From CAYJXJ01 sp964374095 (GTDB lineage: Bacteria; Elusimicrobiota; Elusimicrobia; UBA1565; UBA9628): 5,875 bases of DNA. The notes beneath the pieces were generated by a model. The model was not told where the DNA came from and searched no databases. It saw only the letters and a program-made list of their open reading frames with translations. Positions 1 to 5,370 of this stretch are shown one piece after another; position 1 is the stretch's first letter; every line of letters starts with the position of its first letter. A program made the position numbers and the translations under genes. The stretch is taken from positions 1 through 5,875 of the forward strand of contig CAYJXJ010000245.1 in NCBI GenBank assembly GCA_964374095.1. The letters run 5' to 3'.

Positions 1-89
1 ACAGCTGAGATTTTAAGTCAAATCAGGCAGGCCAACCGACTTTTGACGCTGTGGTCTTTCCATCATGACCCGGCCATTGACAAATATAA

Positions 90-248
90 TGCTATCCATA
101 CTTGGCGCTCATCCAGGGGAACAGGCTTGAGAAACTATCCGGCAAGCTGGCCGAATTTCACAGCATCAGGATCAATGACCGGTTTCGCATCATTTTCAAA
201 TGGTCGAATGGCCAGGCTGACGCTGTCCGGATAACAGACTACCATTAA
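90..248 (+). pseudogene. higB: HigB/RelE-type toxin remnant (C-terminal half)
   Basis: The frame ending at the TAA at 246-248 reads GNRLEKLSGKLAEFHSIRIN and then DRFRIIFKW, finishing in DYH. This is the C-terminal half of HigB toxins (RelE-fold mRNA interferases that cleave mRNA on the ribosome); the family normally has about 90 residues and ends in a similar DYH. Only about 52 codons are open here. The same frame has stops at 66, 78 and 87, and no ATG opens it; TTG at 102 is the only alternative start and would leave about 48 residues. A one-base slip in the GGGG run at 116-119 would join an upstream frame reading HPG to NRLEKL, giving the family-like PGNRLEKL, so a frameshift is likely. The N-terminal half is not recognisable upstream. 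It lies 11 bases before the antitoxin gene, the usual higB-higA order. The match to the family is clear; inactivity is inferred. Confidence 0.75.
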
Positions 249-253
249 AGGAG
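247..253 (+). promoter_or_regulatory. Ribosome binding site of the antitoxin gene
   Basis: AAAGGAG lies six bases before the ATG at 260 and overlaps the stop codon of the toxin remnant. The spacing is ideal and fixes the antitoxin start. It also means that the antitoxin would be translated from a toxin-antitoxin transcript even though the toxin frame is broken. Confidence 0.7.
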
Positions 254-259
254 AAGAAC

Positions 260-553
260 ATGAGAATTCCGAAGAACAGGCCTCCGACTCACCCGGGAGA
301 TATCCTGCGCGAGGATTTTCTTAAGCCGATGGAGTTAACTCAGGAGAAGTTGGCAGACGAGCTGGGTATCTCCTTCCAGAGGATCAATGGGATCGTCAAT
401 GGGAAGCGCAGCGTCACTGCGGAGACCGCGCTTCTCTTAGCGGGCTACTTCGGCACCACCGCCTCGTTCTGGATGAACGCGCAGAGTACCTATGATCTCT
501 ACGAGGCGCGCAAGAAAATCGGAGACAGGCGTCTTGCGGCTCTGGTCTCGTAG
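260..553 (+). CDS. higA: HigA-family antitoxin, XRE-type HTH
   Basis: The 97-aa product has the hallmarks of HigA/VapI antitoxins: an N-terminal HPGDILREDFLKP segment (residues 11-23), an HTH at about 27-47 (LTQEKLADELGISFQRINGI), then GKRSVTAETALLLAGYFGTT and the signature FWMNAQSTYDL at 70-80. Family members bind the toxin and repress their own promoter as dimers. Length is typical of the family and the ATG has a strong ribosome binding site six bases upstream. The gene is complete, but its toxin partner just upstream is truncated. It is therefore probably an orphan antitoxin, possibly kept as a repressor or as protection against related toxins encoded elsewhere (inference). Assignment to the family is secure. 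Confidence 0.93.
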   Translation: MRIPKNRPPTHPGDILREDFLKPMELTQEKLADELGISFQRINGIVNGKRSVTAETALLLAGYFGTTASFWMNAQSTYDLYEARKKIGDRRLAALVS

Positions 554-766
554 GCAAAATGAGACGGCCGCACATCAAGATGACCGTCGAGTTCGTCTAC
601 GAGCCGCCCTGGGAAAGGAGCGCGCGCCTGCCCGGCCTGAATAATTTACCCGCCAGGTCCTACTCAGTCCCGAGCAGGACCTGGCGGGTAACGAATCAAG
701 AAGCTCAAGAAAAAACAACCCTTTCTGGCTGCTCTCTCTCGGCTGCAAAGTGGCTCCCCTTTTGGA
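554..766. other. Gap without a recognisable gene
   Basis: Between the antitoxin gene and the two-HTH pseudogene I recognise no gene. A plus-strand frame opens at ATG 559 (or 580) and stays open to 999. Its product, starting MRRPHIKMTVEFVYEPPWER, matches nothing I know, runs straight through the inverted repeat at 646-691, and becomes the wrong-frame shadow of the HTH gene further on. No convincing -35/-10 pair was found. The main content is the hairpin at 646-691. Confidence 0.5.
646..691. repeat. Perfect 16-bp inverted repeat (hairpin)
   Basis: The arms 646-661 (TTACCCGCCAGGTCCT) and 676-691 (AGGACCTGGCGGGTAA) are exact reverse complements. Inside them, after an A/C mismatch, CTC (663-665) can pair with GAG (672-674), leaving a six-base loop at 666-671. 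This is far stronger than expected by chance. Neither side is followed directly by a T-run, so it is not a canonical intrinsic terminator on either strand, although it could still end transcription after the antitoxin gene. It could instead be a small palindromic mobile repeat; the weak matching GAAT at 639-642 and 693-696 is too short to prove insertion. It shares no arm sequence with the element at 1104-1197. Confidence 0.8.
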
Positions 767-1365
767 ATGGAGAGGGTAACAACCTCGTTGTCGAAAAACG
801 ATTTAAACCTTCCTATTTCGTTCTCCCGGACCCGACCAGGGCGTCCCTCGGGGCCAAGCCAAGCTGCGCTTCCTTCGCCGCGAGAAGCGCCGCACCGTCC
901 TGGAACTGGCGAAGACCCTGCGGATGGGTTCCGAGACGCTCTCCCGGCTTGAGCGCGGCGCCTCCCAGCCCTCGACTTTGGTCCTCAATCGAATCCTAAC
1001 ATTTTTCAAGGACTCTGCCGCCGAGGCCTTCCCCGGCCCGAAGGATATCTTCGATCAAGTCATTCCGGCCCATGACTTCGCGAGTTGGCTTCGCAATTTT
1101 AGAACCTGCGTATCCGCGGCTTGAACTTCCTCCTCGAAGGACAGCGGAAAGGCTGCCTGAAGCGCCGAGGGGCGTTTCAAGTAGCGGATACGCAGGTTTT
1201 AGAATCCGCCGGGGCCTTGAGCAGACCGCGCTGGCACGGAAGCTCGGCGTGTCCAAGGTCACGATCTGCCGCTACGAACGGAACCATTCGAGACCCTCCC
1301 GCGTAATAGTGGGGAGGCTCCAAAAGACTTTCGGGCTCAATGGAGAGCTGGACCAATTCCTATGA
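767..1365 (+). pseudogene. Two-HTH XRE-type regulator, broken by frameshift and insertion
   Basis: Three pieces of one gene lie in three frames. From ATG 767 one frame gives a leader ending in SFSRTRPGRPS (to about 850). The next frame, open from 807, gives HTH 1: KLRFLRREKRRTVLELAK then MGSETLSRLERGASQPS, followed by AFPGPKDIFDQVIPAHDF and WLRNFR (to 1103). The third gives HTH 2: IRRGLEQTALARKLGVSK, TICRYERNHSRPS and the end GELDQFL. Both halves are classic XRE/Cro-type DNA-binding domains, so the intact protein would be a repressor of about 165-170 residues. The HTH 1 frame has no start codon before the domain, so a shift near the GGGG run at 850-853 or the tandem GCCAA at 853-862 is implied. 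Between the domains a 100-nt insertion brings a stop at 1122-1124. An internal ATG at 1072 opens the HTH 2 frame through the insertion and could allow a 97-aa product. The stop overlaps the next gene's ATG by four bases, indicating a former operon. Confidence 0.82.
1104..1197. mobile_element. Small palindromic (MITE-like) insertion with direct repeats
   Basis: Terminal inverted repeats ACCTGCGTATCCGC (1104-1117) and GCGGATACGCAGGT (1184-1197) are perfect over 14 bp and extend, after a short mismatch, with CTTGAA/TTCAAG (1120-1125/1176-1181). Two small stem-loops sit inside (1126-1139 and 1163-1174), so the whole can fold into a branched hairpin. The eight bases TTTTAGAA occur at both edges, at 1097-1104 and 1197-1204, exactly 100 bases apart. 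Because their ends overlap the element, a target duplication of 6-8 bp is the best reading. Deleting 100 nt joins WLRNFR to IRRGLEQ in frame and rebuilds a normal HTH domain, so the insertion and its target are both visible. It is too short to encode a transposase and must have been moved by one supplied elsewhere. No second copy is in this window. Confidence 0.88.
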
Positions 1366-1512
1366 TTGCCGAGCGCATTGAAGCGATGCGACGCGTGGTA
1401 TGTCCGGCAGTCGGTGGACAATCCGCGGGCTCGCGTCTTCTATGAGGCAGGCTATTGCGCGGGGTTTTGGTACAATATCGCATCCTGGCAGCGCCTTTCC
1501 AGGAGACTATGA
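1362..1512 (+). pseudogene. Small conserved-looking protein with an apparent one-base frameshift
   Basis: An ATG at 1362 overlaps the regulator's TGA (ATGA) and begins MIAERIEAMR, but that frame stops at 1443-1445. One base further along, the other frame reads AWYVRQSVDNPRARVFYEAG, YCAGFWYNIASWQRL and SRRL, stopping at 1510-1512, where its TGA again overlaps the next gene's ATG. Skipping a single base near 1392 joins them into about 49 residues rich in Trp, Tyr and Arg, which looks like a real small protein. The second frame alone could start only at TTG 1378, with no good ribosome binding site. The stop/start overlaps at both ends argue that this is a genuine operon member linking the regulator to the 615-aa protein. 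I do not recognise its function. Possible explanations are a mutation, a sequencing indel or programmed frameshifting; I see no classic slippery motif. Confidence 0.6.
1501..1505 (+). promoter_or_regulatory. Ribosome binding site deciding the start of the 615-aa gene
   Basis: AGGAG lies three bases before ATG 1509, which itself overlaps the preceding TGA. This favours ATG 1509 over the upstream in-frame TTG at 1455, which has no such site and would overlap the small upstream gene extensively. Spacing is shorter than ideal, as often seen with translational coupling. Confidence 0.55.
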
Positions 1513-3356
1513 AAGCCACAGCTAGACCCGCGCGTAAGGAAGCAACCGTCGGAGACGGACAGGCGCGTAACATCCCGCATATGCTTTCCGCGGGACTCGC
1601 CGAGGGAGAGATCCAAAAGGTGCTCGCGGGGGCGCCGTCGTCTTTGGACCGGCCGGGCATCGACCGGCTCATCAAGCAGCTTGCGCCTAAGACCGGCCGA
1701 AATTTGCGCCGGCTTATCGAGTCCCGAGAAGGCGGGCAGCAGCCGCAGCCCGGCTCGACCAAGGTTCGACTGGAGTGGAAGAAGGCCTGGAGCGATTGGG
1801 ACAAGGTGGTCTGCGAATCCGGCGACGAGAACGGCAAATACGTCCTTCAGGACCATCACTGGGAGGAGCCCTGCTTCGACCCCGGCTCCTTGGCCGAGGA
1901 CCTCGAACCTATCGCGGCCAGGATGAGGCCCTTGATTCGCCGCGTGTTCAAGGCGAACCTGGACCCTGGCTTCAAATTCGCGGAAGTGATCGAGCGGACG
2001 GTCGATGAGATCGGCTCCGGGCTTCCGGAGTGGATGGCCCCCTTTCGGATGGAGGGCTTGGGCCTGGGGCCTGAGACCACAGCCTGCCTCCTGGAGTGGG
2101 AATGGTTGGCCGCGCAGCGCGACGGGACCGGGCCATTCGCATTCGTGGACAATCTGCGGGAACTGGAATCCTCCGCGCGGAACCTGGAGTTGCACGGCAA
2201 GACCGTGGGCGGGTTCATCAGCAGGTTCAGTGTCAAGGACCGCGCCGAGACCCTCCGGGGGATCCTGGGGTGCAAGGACGAGCCCCGCTGGAAGGAGGCT
2301 CTGGGATCGCCCCATTCCGGCTGGTTTGGCGTGTACCAAAGGCTATGCCGCCTGAAGGATCCGGCCCGATTCCTGGAGTCGTGCAGGGTGAACATCTCGG
2401 AGGACTGGAAGCTGGCCTTGCCAGTGGCTAGGAACCTGCTGGCCAAGAGGGCTTTCGAAGACGCGATCCGCATCAGCGGGGAAGGCCTCCGCTCCTTTCT
2501 AAATCTACATACAGGGCCGGCTTGGGACCCGAAGGAATTTCTCCTGGCCGGACATAGGGGGTACAGGTACGGGGAGCCGGATAGATGCCAGGTAGTTGGC
2601 TTGCTTGATGTCTGGCGGAAGGCTGCGCAGGCTCTTGGCGAAGATGAAACCGCCTGCGCCTTGGGGCTCCAGGCGGCTCTCTGCCGCGGATGGGCGGATT
2701 GGGATGCTTCGCTCGACGCCTTCGAGGATATCCCACCCAGTTTCTCCGGTCTGGCGGGCAGGCTGTTCGCGCAGTGGCGCGGCCTGGTCGCCGACGCAAG
2801 CCTGGGCCTGGAATCCCGACAGGCGGCTCCCGGGATGCGCAACTGGATCCATGCCCTGGTCGACGCCGCCCGCTTCGGTAAGGGATCAGATTCCTTCCAC
2901 CGCAGCGTGCGTGGTTGGCTCGGAGAGGTTGAAAGGACTCCCTCCAGGCTCAGGAGGGCCTTTGGCGCCCTTGCCATTCTGACCATGGACATCGACGACG
3001 GCAGGGCCTTGCGCCATGCTTCCTGCAAGGTCCACCGATTGATTTCCCGGCGTTACTGCGAAGACCGCCGCCTAGGCGAATCCAGGCGGCGCTGGCTGCG
3101 CAGGCTCAGGGGCCGGGAGCTGCTTGCGGACTTGATCGTCTTCTGGAAGCGGAACCTCGCGCGCATGCTTCCGGATCCCGGGGACGCTCCGGGCTCAAAC
3201 TATTCCCTCTGCGTCGAGTGGCTCGCCGCCCTGCATGAGCTCGCCCCGCAGGCCTATGCCAGGACCATGCGCCGGTGGGCCGTCACCCATCGCCGCAGGA
3301 TAAACCTTTGGGCGGCCCTGCGGGAGAAGGGCCTGCCCTTTGAACATCGCCGGTAG
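1509..3356 (+). CDS. 615-aa helical protein of unknown function
   Basis: The frame is long and uninterrupted, and its GC-rich codon use is that of a real gene. The start at 1509 is chosen because it overlaps the previous stop (ATGA) and has AGGAG upstream. The product has no signal peptide or membrane segment. Residues 1-90 are basic and helical. At about 111-130 lies a distinctive stretch YVLQDHHWEEPCFD followed by LAEDLEPIAARMRPL, which looks like a conserved motif. From about 298 to 410 there are TPR-like helical pairs (for example LLAKRAFEDAIRISGEGL, and ALGLQAALCRGWADWDASLD), suggesting an alpha-solenoid. The C-terminal third is very Arg- and Trp-rich (RRRWLRRLRGRELL). I recognise no catalytic motif. 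I have an uncertain memory of similar HHW-containing helical proteins next to SWIM zinc-finger genes, but no SWIM motif (CxCxnCxH) is present here. Probably a soluble scaffold or nucleic-acid-associated protein; this is inference. Confidence 0.85.
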   Translation: MKATARPARKEATVGDGQARNIPHMLSAGLAEGEIQKVLAGAPSSLDRPGIDRLIKQLAPKTGRNLRRLIESREGGQQPQPGSTKVRLEWKKAWSDWDKVVCESGDENGKYVLQDHHWEEPCFDPGSLAEDLEPIAARMRPLIRRVFKANLDPGFKFAEVIERTVDEIGSGLPEWMAPFRMEGLGLGPETTACLLEWEWLAAQRDGTGPFAFVDNLRELESSARNLELHGKTVGGFISRFSVKDRAETLRGILGCKDEPRWKEALGSPHSGWFGVYQRLCRLKDPARFLESCRVNISEDWKLALPVARNLLAKRAFEDAIRISGEGLRSFLNLHTGPAWDPKEFLLAGHRGYRYGEPDRCQVVGLLDVWRKAAQALGEDETACALGLQAALCRGWADWDASLDAFEDIPPSFSGLAGRLFAQWRGLVADASLGLESRQAAPGMRNWIHALVDAARFGKGSDSFHRSVRGWLGEVERTPSRLRRAFGALAILTMDIDDGRALRHASCKVHRLISRRYCEDRRLGESRRRWLRRLRGRELLADLIVFWKRNLARMLPDPGDAPGSNYSLCVEWLAALHELAPQAYARTMRRWAVTHRRRINLWAALREKGLPFEHRR

Positions 3357-3369
3357 AGCGACCGCGCCC

Positions 3370-3825
3370 ATGGGAAAGGCAAAGACTGGCTACGGTAAGC
3401 CGGGCGCTATCGCAAACATCAAGCCGCATCTCGGGGATCGCCTGCTCAAGAAGTATGGCGGCAAAATAGCGGGCGGCTTTGACGACCTCGAGCTGGTCGA
3501 CCGCCTATAAAAGCCGGTCCTGAATTTCTACTTTTACGGCAACAAGAAAGTCATCCTTGATATCTACGATTTCCTATCCGAGTTTCCATATGCCTACATT
3601 ATTCAAACCAGGATGGGCAGGGACATTTGGCGATTGCCCGAGAAGGGCGTCAGGTATGCCGAGGTCTACATTTCACGCTTTCCCAAACTCATCAAGTTTA
3701 TCGCGGAGCACGATGACAGGATTTCGGATGATCTATGGGGCCTCTTATTTGGGTATCCTATACGGGAGGTGCATCTCTTTACGTATGACCACGATGGGTT
3801 TATGGCGACGCGGCCGTCCGATTGA
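3370..3825 (+). pseudogene. Unknown protein gene interrupted by an in-frame TAA
   Basis: ATG 3370 begins MGKAKTGYGKPGAIANIKPH and runs 46 codons to TAA at 3508-3510. The very same frame continues at once with KPVLNFYFYGNKKVILDIYD, then FLSEFPYAYIIQTRMGRDIW, and ends at 3825 with MATRPSD. The continuation has the composition of a true protein but no start codon before ATG 3613, which lies in the middle of it, so one gene of about 151 codons with a single stop is the best reading. A one-base change of TAA to TAC or TAT would restore Tyr. The start, 13 bases after the 615-aa gene, has no clear ribosome binding site. The C-terminal part is rich in aromatic residues (FPKLIKFIAEHDDRI, LFGYPIREVHLFTYDH), suggesting a compact alpha/beta domain. 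I do not recognise the family. A sequencing error is possible. Confidence 0.7.
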
Positions 3826-3867
3826 GAGCTCTTTGCTCCTGCGCTGGAGCCAGGCCGACCAGGCATT

Positions 3868-4260
3868 ATGTCCCAGAGGATAATGAGACCAGGATCACGA
3901 GATTTCAAGGTGAAGCTGCTGATTGACGGCGAGGAACTTGCCCAGTTGAAGAGGCATGCTTGGCAGATGGCGGAGGCCTTCGGCCAGGACTCGCGCATAG
4001 AGCGTTATCACGGGAAGCGTTCCATTGGCTTCTACCGATGGGACATGGACTGCTTGATAGATGTGGTGAACATGGCCCTGGACGATAGGAGGGAGTATCC
4101 CGCGAAGGATAGCCCCGGGTATGCGGCGCTCAAGAGGCTTGCCGCGCGACTCCAGGATGAGTACCAGCGGGCCTTTGACCGAGACCAGAAGGTCGAGCCA
4201 AATGCTCCGGCTGAACGTCGACAGCCGGGCGTTTCGCGGCCGCCTGGTCCCGGCGTCTGA
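3868..4260 (+). CDS. Conserved-looking hypothetical protein (130 aa)
   Basis: The product is soluble and hydrophilic. Residues about 12-36 form a beta-then-helix segment (FKVKLLIDGEELAQLKRHAW). The most distinctive stretch is RIERYHGKRSIGFYRWDMDC at 43-62, followed by a helix LIDVVNMALDD and then YPAKDSPGYAALKRLAARLQ to about 95. The C-terminus from about 108 is Pro/Arg-rich and probably disordered (ERRQPGVSRPPGPGV). Two starts are possible: ATG 3868, with a weak AGG upstream, and ATG 3883, with AGAGGA only two bases away. The conserved part begins after both, so the choice matters little. It lies 42 bases after the interrupted gene and 26 before the next, consistent with one transcript. I recognise no function; the GKRPIGFYRWD-like motif feels familiar from conserved hypothetical proteins. 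Confidence 0.78.
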   Translation: MSQRIMRPGSRDFKVKLLIDGEELAQLKRHAWQMAEAFGQDSRIERYHGKRSIGFYRWDMDCLIDVVNMALDDRREYPAKDSPGYAALKRLAARLQDEYQRAFDRDQKVEPNAPAERRQPGVSRPPGPGV

Positions 4261-4275
4261 GATACTGCGTTACTC

Positions 4276-4280
4276 GGAGG
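4276..4280 (+). promoter_or_regulatory. Ribosome binding site of the four-cysteine protein gene
   Basis: GGAGG sits six bases before ATG 4287. It decides for this ATG over the in-frame TTG at 4281, which would directly abut it. Confidence 0.7.
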
Positions 4281-4286
4281 TTGAAT

Positions 4287-4508
4287 ATGGCGATCCATCT
4301 CTATCCATCATCCTACCAGTGTGACTGCGGGCACGTGTCACACTTTGCTGAAAATACGGTTCGGGAGATGCAGGCAGACAGGCACGTGGAGTCAGCTCGG
4401 CTCGCTGACTCGGAACGCGACGAACATCAGATAGAGTTCGTCCTGGGTAACGCCGAGGCCGTGATTTGTCCACGCTTGGGCCGTTGCAAAATCAAGGGAT
4501 GGGCCTAA
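4287..4508 (+). CDS. Small four-cysteine protein, possible zinc-binding fold (73 aa)
   Basis: The ATG is preceded at ideal distance by GGAGG. The product opens MAIHLYPSSYQCDCGHVSHF, with Cys at 12 and 14, and continues AENTVREMQADRH, then an acidic, His-containing segment (ERDEHQIEFVLGNAEAV), and ends ICPRLGRCKIKGWA with Cys at 61 and 67. A Cys pair at each end of a short beta-rich protein suggests a zinc-ribbon-like fold, though the CxC and Cx5C spacings are not the standard CxxC. The overall pattern (C-x-C-G, an F-x-ENT helix, a central EH strand, then CP near the end) resembles a small conserved hypothetical family I have an impression of but cannot name. Its last ten bases overlap the next gene, so the two are likely co-translated. 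Function is unknown; nucleic-acid or protein binding is a guess. Confidence 0.8.
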   Translation: MAIHLYPSSYQCDCGHVSHFAENTVREMQADRHVESARLADSERDEHQIEFVLGNAEAVICPRLGRCKIKGWA

Positions 4509-4801
4509 CAAGTCGCTGCCGCCGACGCGCGCTGAAGGCGTTGGACAGAGCATGGTGTCTTTTCTGCGGCGCTTCGCCCGGTGATAGAAGCCAGCGCACC
4601 GAAAGGATCGCCGGAGCCATTTACTATTGCGAGAAATGCAGGCGGAATTACTGGGATCAGTGCAGTTCCTGCGCGCAGGCCGATAAGGCCGTTGTGCTCT
4701 GTTTGCGCTGCGGTTTCCAAATGGGAAAGGTTGCATCACTCGCGCTGCGTGGAGAAAGTCGAAGGAAGGAGTCAGGGCGACGCGGCGTTCTGCGAGCCTA
4801 A
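4499..4801 (+). CDS. Zinc-ribbon protein with four CxxC pairs (100 aa)
   Basis: Four regularly placed CxxC knuckles mark this as a structural zinc protein: C20/C23 (WCLFCG), C44/C47 (YYCEKC), C55/C58 (QCSSC) and C68/C71 (LCLRCG). The pairs would bind two zinc ions, either as two successive ribbons or cross-braced. A basic N-terminus (RCRRRALKAL) and a basic, probably disordered C-terminus (RGESRRKESGRRGVLRA) suit binding to nucleic acid, but no particular family can be named. ATG 4499 overlaps the preceding gene by ten bases, implying translational coupling; its own ribosome binding site is weak (AAGGG immediately upstream). An in-frame TTG at 4466 would extend it by eleven residues without a better site. 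The neighbouring four-cysteine gene makes a pair of possible zinc proteins. Confidence 0.8.
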   Translation: MGLTSRCRRRALKALDRAWCLFCGASPGDRSQRTERIAGAIYYCEKCRRNYWDQCSSCAQADKAVVLCLRCGFQMGKVASLALRGESRRKESGRRGVLRA

Positions 4802-4812
4802 CGGCGGGTACA

Positions 4813-5367
4813 ATGACAAGGAAAGAAGACATCCTGGCTGCTATCAGCCCAAACGAGGCCCGGGCGGTGCTCAAAGAATTGGCGAAGGACCCCCAGATTC
4901 GCAAGAAAGCGGAGGCGGTCGCTCTGGCGGTCGTGGGAGACGTGGACGTTGACGAAGTCGCCGAGGAGGTTTCCTGGGCGCTGGACTCCATCGCCGTCGA
5001 GGATGTGTGGGACAACTCAGGGCCGTCCCGCGACGGCTACGTTGACTCGGGGGAATACGCCTGGGAGCTGTTCGCCAAGGCGTTGGAGCCGTTCGAGGAA
5101 CACCTCCGCAAGTGCCACGAGCTTGCGTTGGTGAAGCAGGCAAAACTCCAGTGCATGGGCATACTCAAGGGGATCTGGCAATTCGAGTCGGAGTCGAAGT
5201 CCGAGTTCAAGGACTGGGCGGGCGATGCTCCCGAGGGGAACATGGGAAGGGTATTTGATGAGTGGAAAAAGAGGAGCAATAATCAGAAAGACATCGCAGA
5301 AGTCAAGAGCTTCATGGAATCCCTCCGTCGTGGAAAGGATGCCTGCCACCCCCGCTCAGAGAGGTGA
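4813..5367 (+). CDS. Acidic helical hypothetical protein (184 aa)
   Basis: ATG 4813 lies eleven bases after the zinc-ribbon gene with only a weak GCGGG upstream. Residues 1-40 form helices (ILAAISPNEARAVLKELAKD), followed by an acidic stretch rich in Asp, Glu and Val (GDVDVDEVAEEVSWALDSI). The most distinctive part is EDVWDNSGPSRDGYVDSGEY at 63-82, then AWELFAKALEPFEEHLRK, and LQCMGILKGIWQFESESKSE at 112-131 with EFKDWAGDAP after it. The second half looks like paired helices of a TPR-type repeat. There is no signal peptide, membrane segment or catalytic motif. I have the impression of a recurrent conserved hypothetical family with the VWDRSG-like and GILKGIY-like motifs, but no function is known to me. 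The stop overlaps the ribosome binding region of the next gene, so the two are likely co-expressed. Confidence 0.85.
   Translation: MTRKEDILAAISPNEARAVLKELAKDPQIRKKAEAVALAVVGDVDVDEVAEEVSWALDSIAVEDVWDNSGPSRDGYVDSGEYAWELFAKALEPFEEHLRKCHELALVKQAKLQCMGILKGIWQFESESKSEFKDWAGDAPEGNMGRVFDEWKKRSNNQKDIAEVKSFMESLRRGKDACHPRSER
5361..5364 (+). promoter_or_regulatory. Ribosome binding site supporting the GTG start at 5371
   Basis: GAGG, preceded by AGA, lies six bases before the GTG start and within the last codons of the upstream gene. It supports GTG as the initiator, since no ATG occurs in the first part of this frame. Confidence 0.6.
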
Positions 5368-5370
5368 GCT

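Noticed and set aside
77..90. Perfect TTGACA (77-82) and TATAAT (85-90) boxes before the toxin remnant
   Set aside because: They are only two bases apart instead of about 17, so they cannot be one promoter. TATAAT alone might act as a -10, but no -35 match sits at a suitable distance.
43..234. 63-codon plus-strand ORF over the toxin remnant
   Set aside because: The HigB-like sequence is in a different frame; this one has no protein-like features.
646..691. Reading the hairpin as an integron attC site
   Set aside because: The ends do not show the RYYYAAC/GTTRRRY boxes in the right arrangement, the arms lack the usual unpaired bases, and no integrase or cassette layout is seen.
559..999. 146-codon plus-strand ORF between antitoxin and regulator
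   Set aside because: It runs through the hairpin and then overlaps the HTH 1 coding frame with Ser/Pro/Arg-rich shadow sequence. A short real leader cannot be excluded.
1455..1508. Earlier TTG start for the 615-aa protein
   Set aside because: No ribosome binding site, and it would overlap the small upstream gene; ATG 1509 has AGGAG and a stop/start overlap.
1452..3028. Long minus-strand ORFs of 295 and 390 codons opposite the 615-aa gene
   Set aside because: They are typical antisense shadows in GC-rich coding DNA, rich in Pro, Arg, Ser and Gly and lacking domains. The plus-strand frame is longer, continuous and has a coupled start.
4121..4324. 67-codon ORF (starting with an alternative codon) across the end of the 130-aa gene
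   Set aside because: It overlaps two better-supported genes, has no ribosome binding site, and its sequence shows no recognisable features.
4389..4411. 8-bp inverted repeat GAGTCAGC / GCTGACTC
   Set aside because: It lies inside the coding sequence of the four-cysteine protein and is explained well enough by coding; no flanking repeats or T-run.
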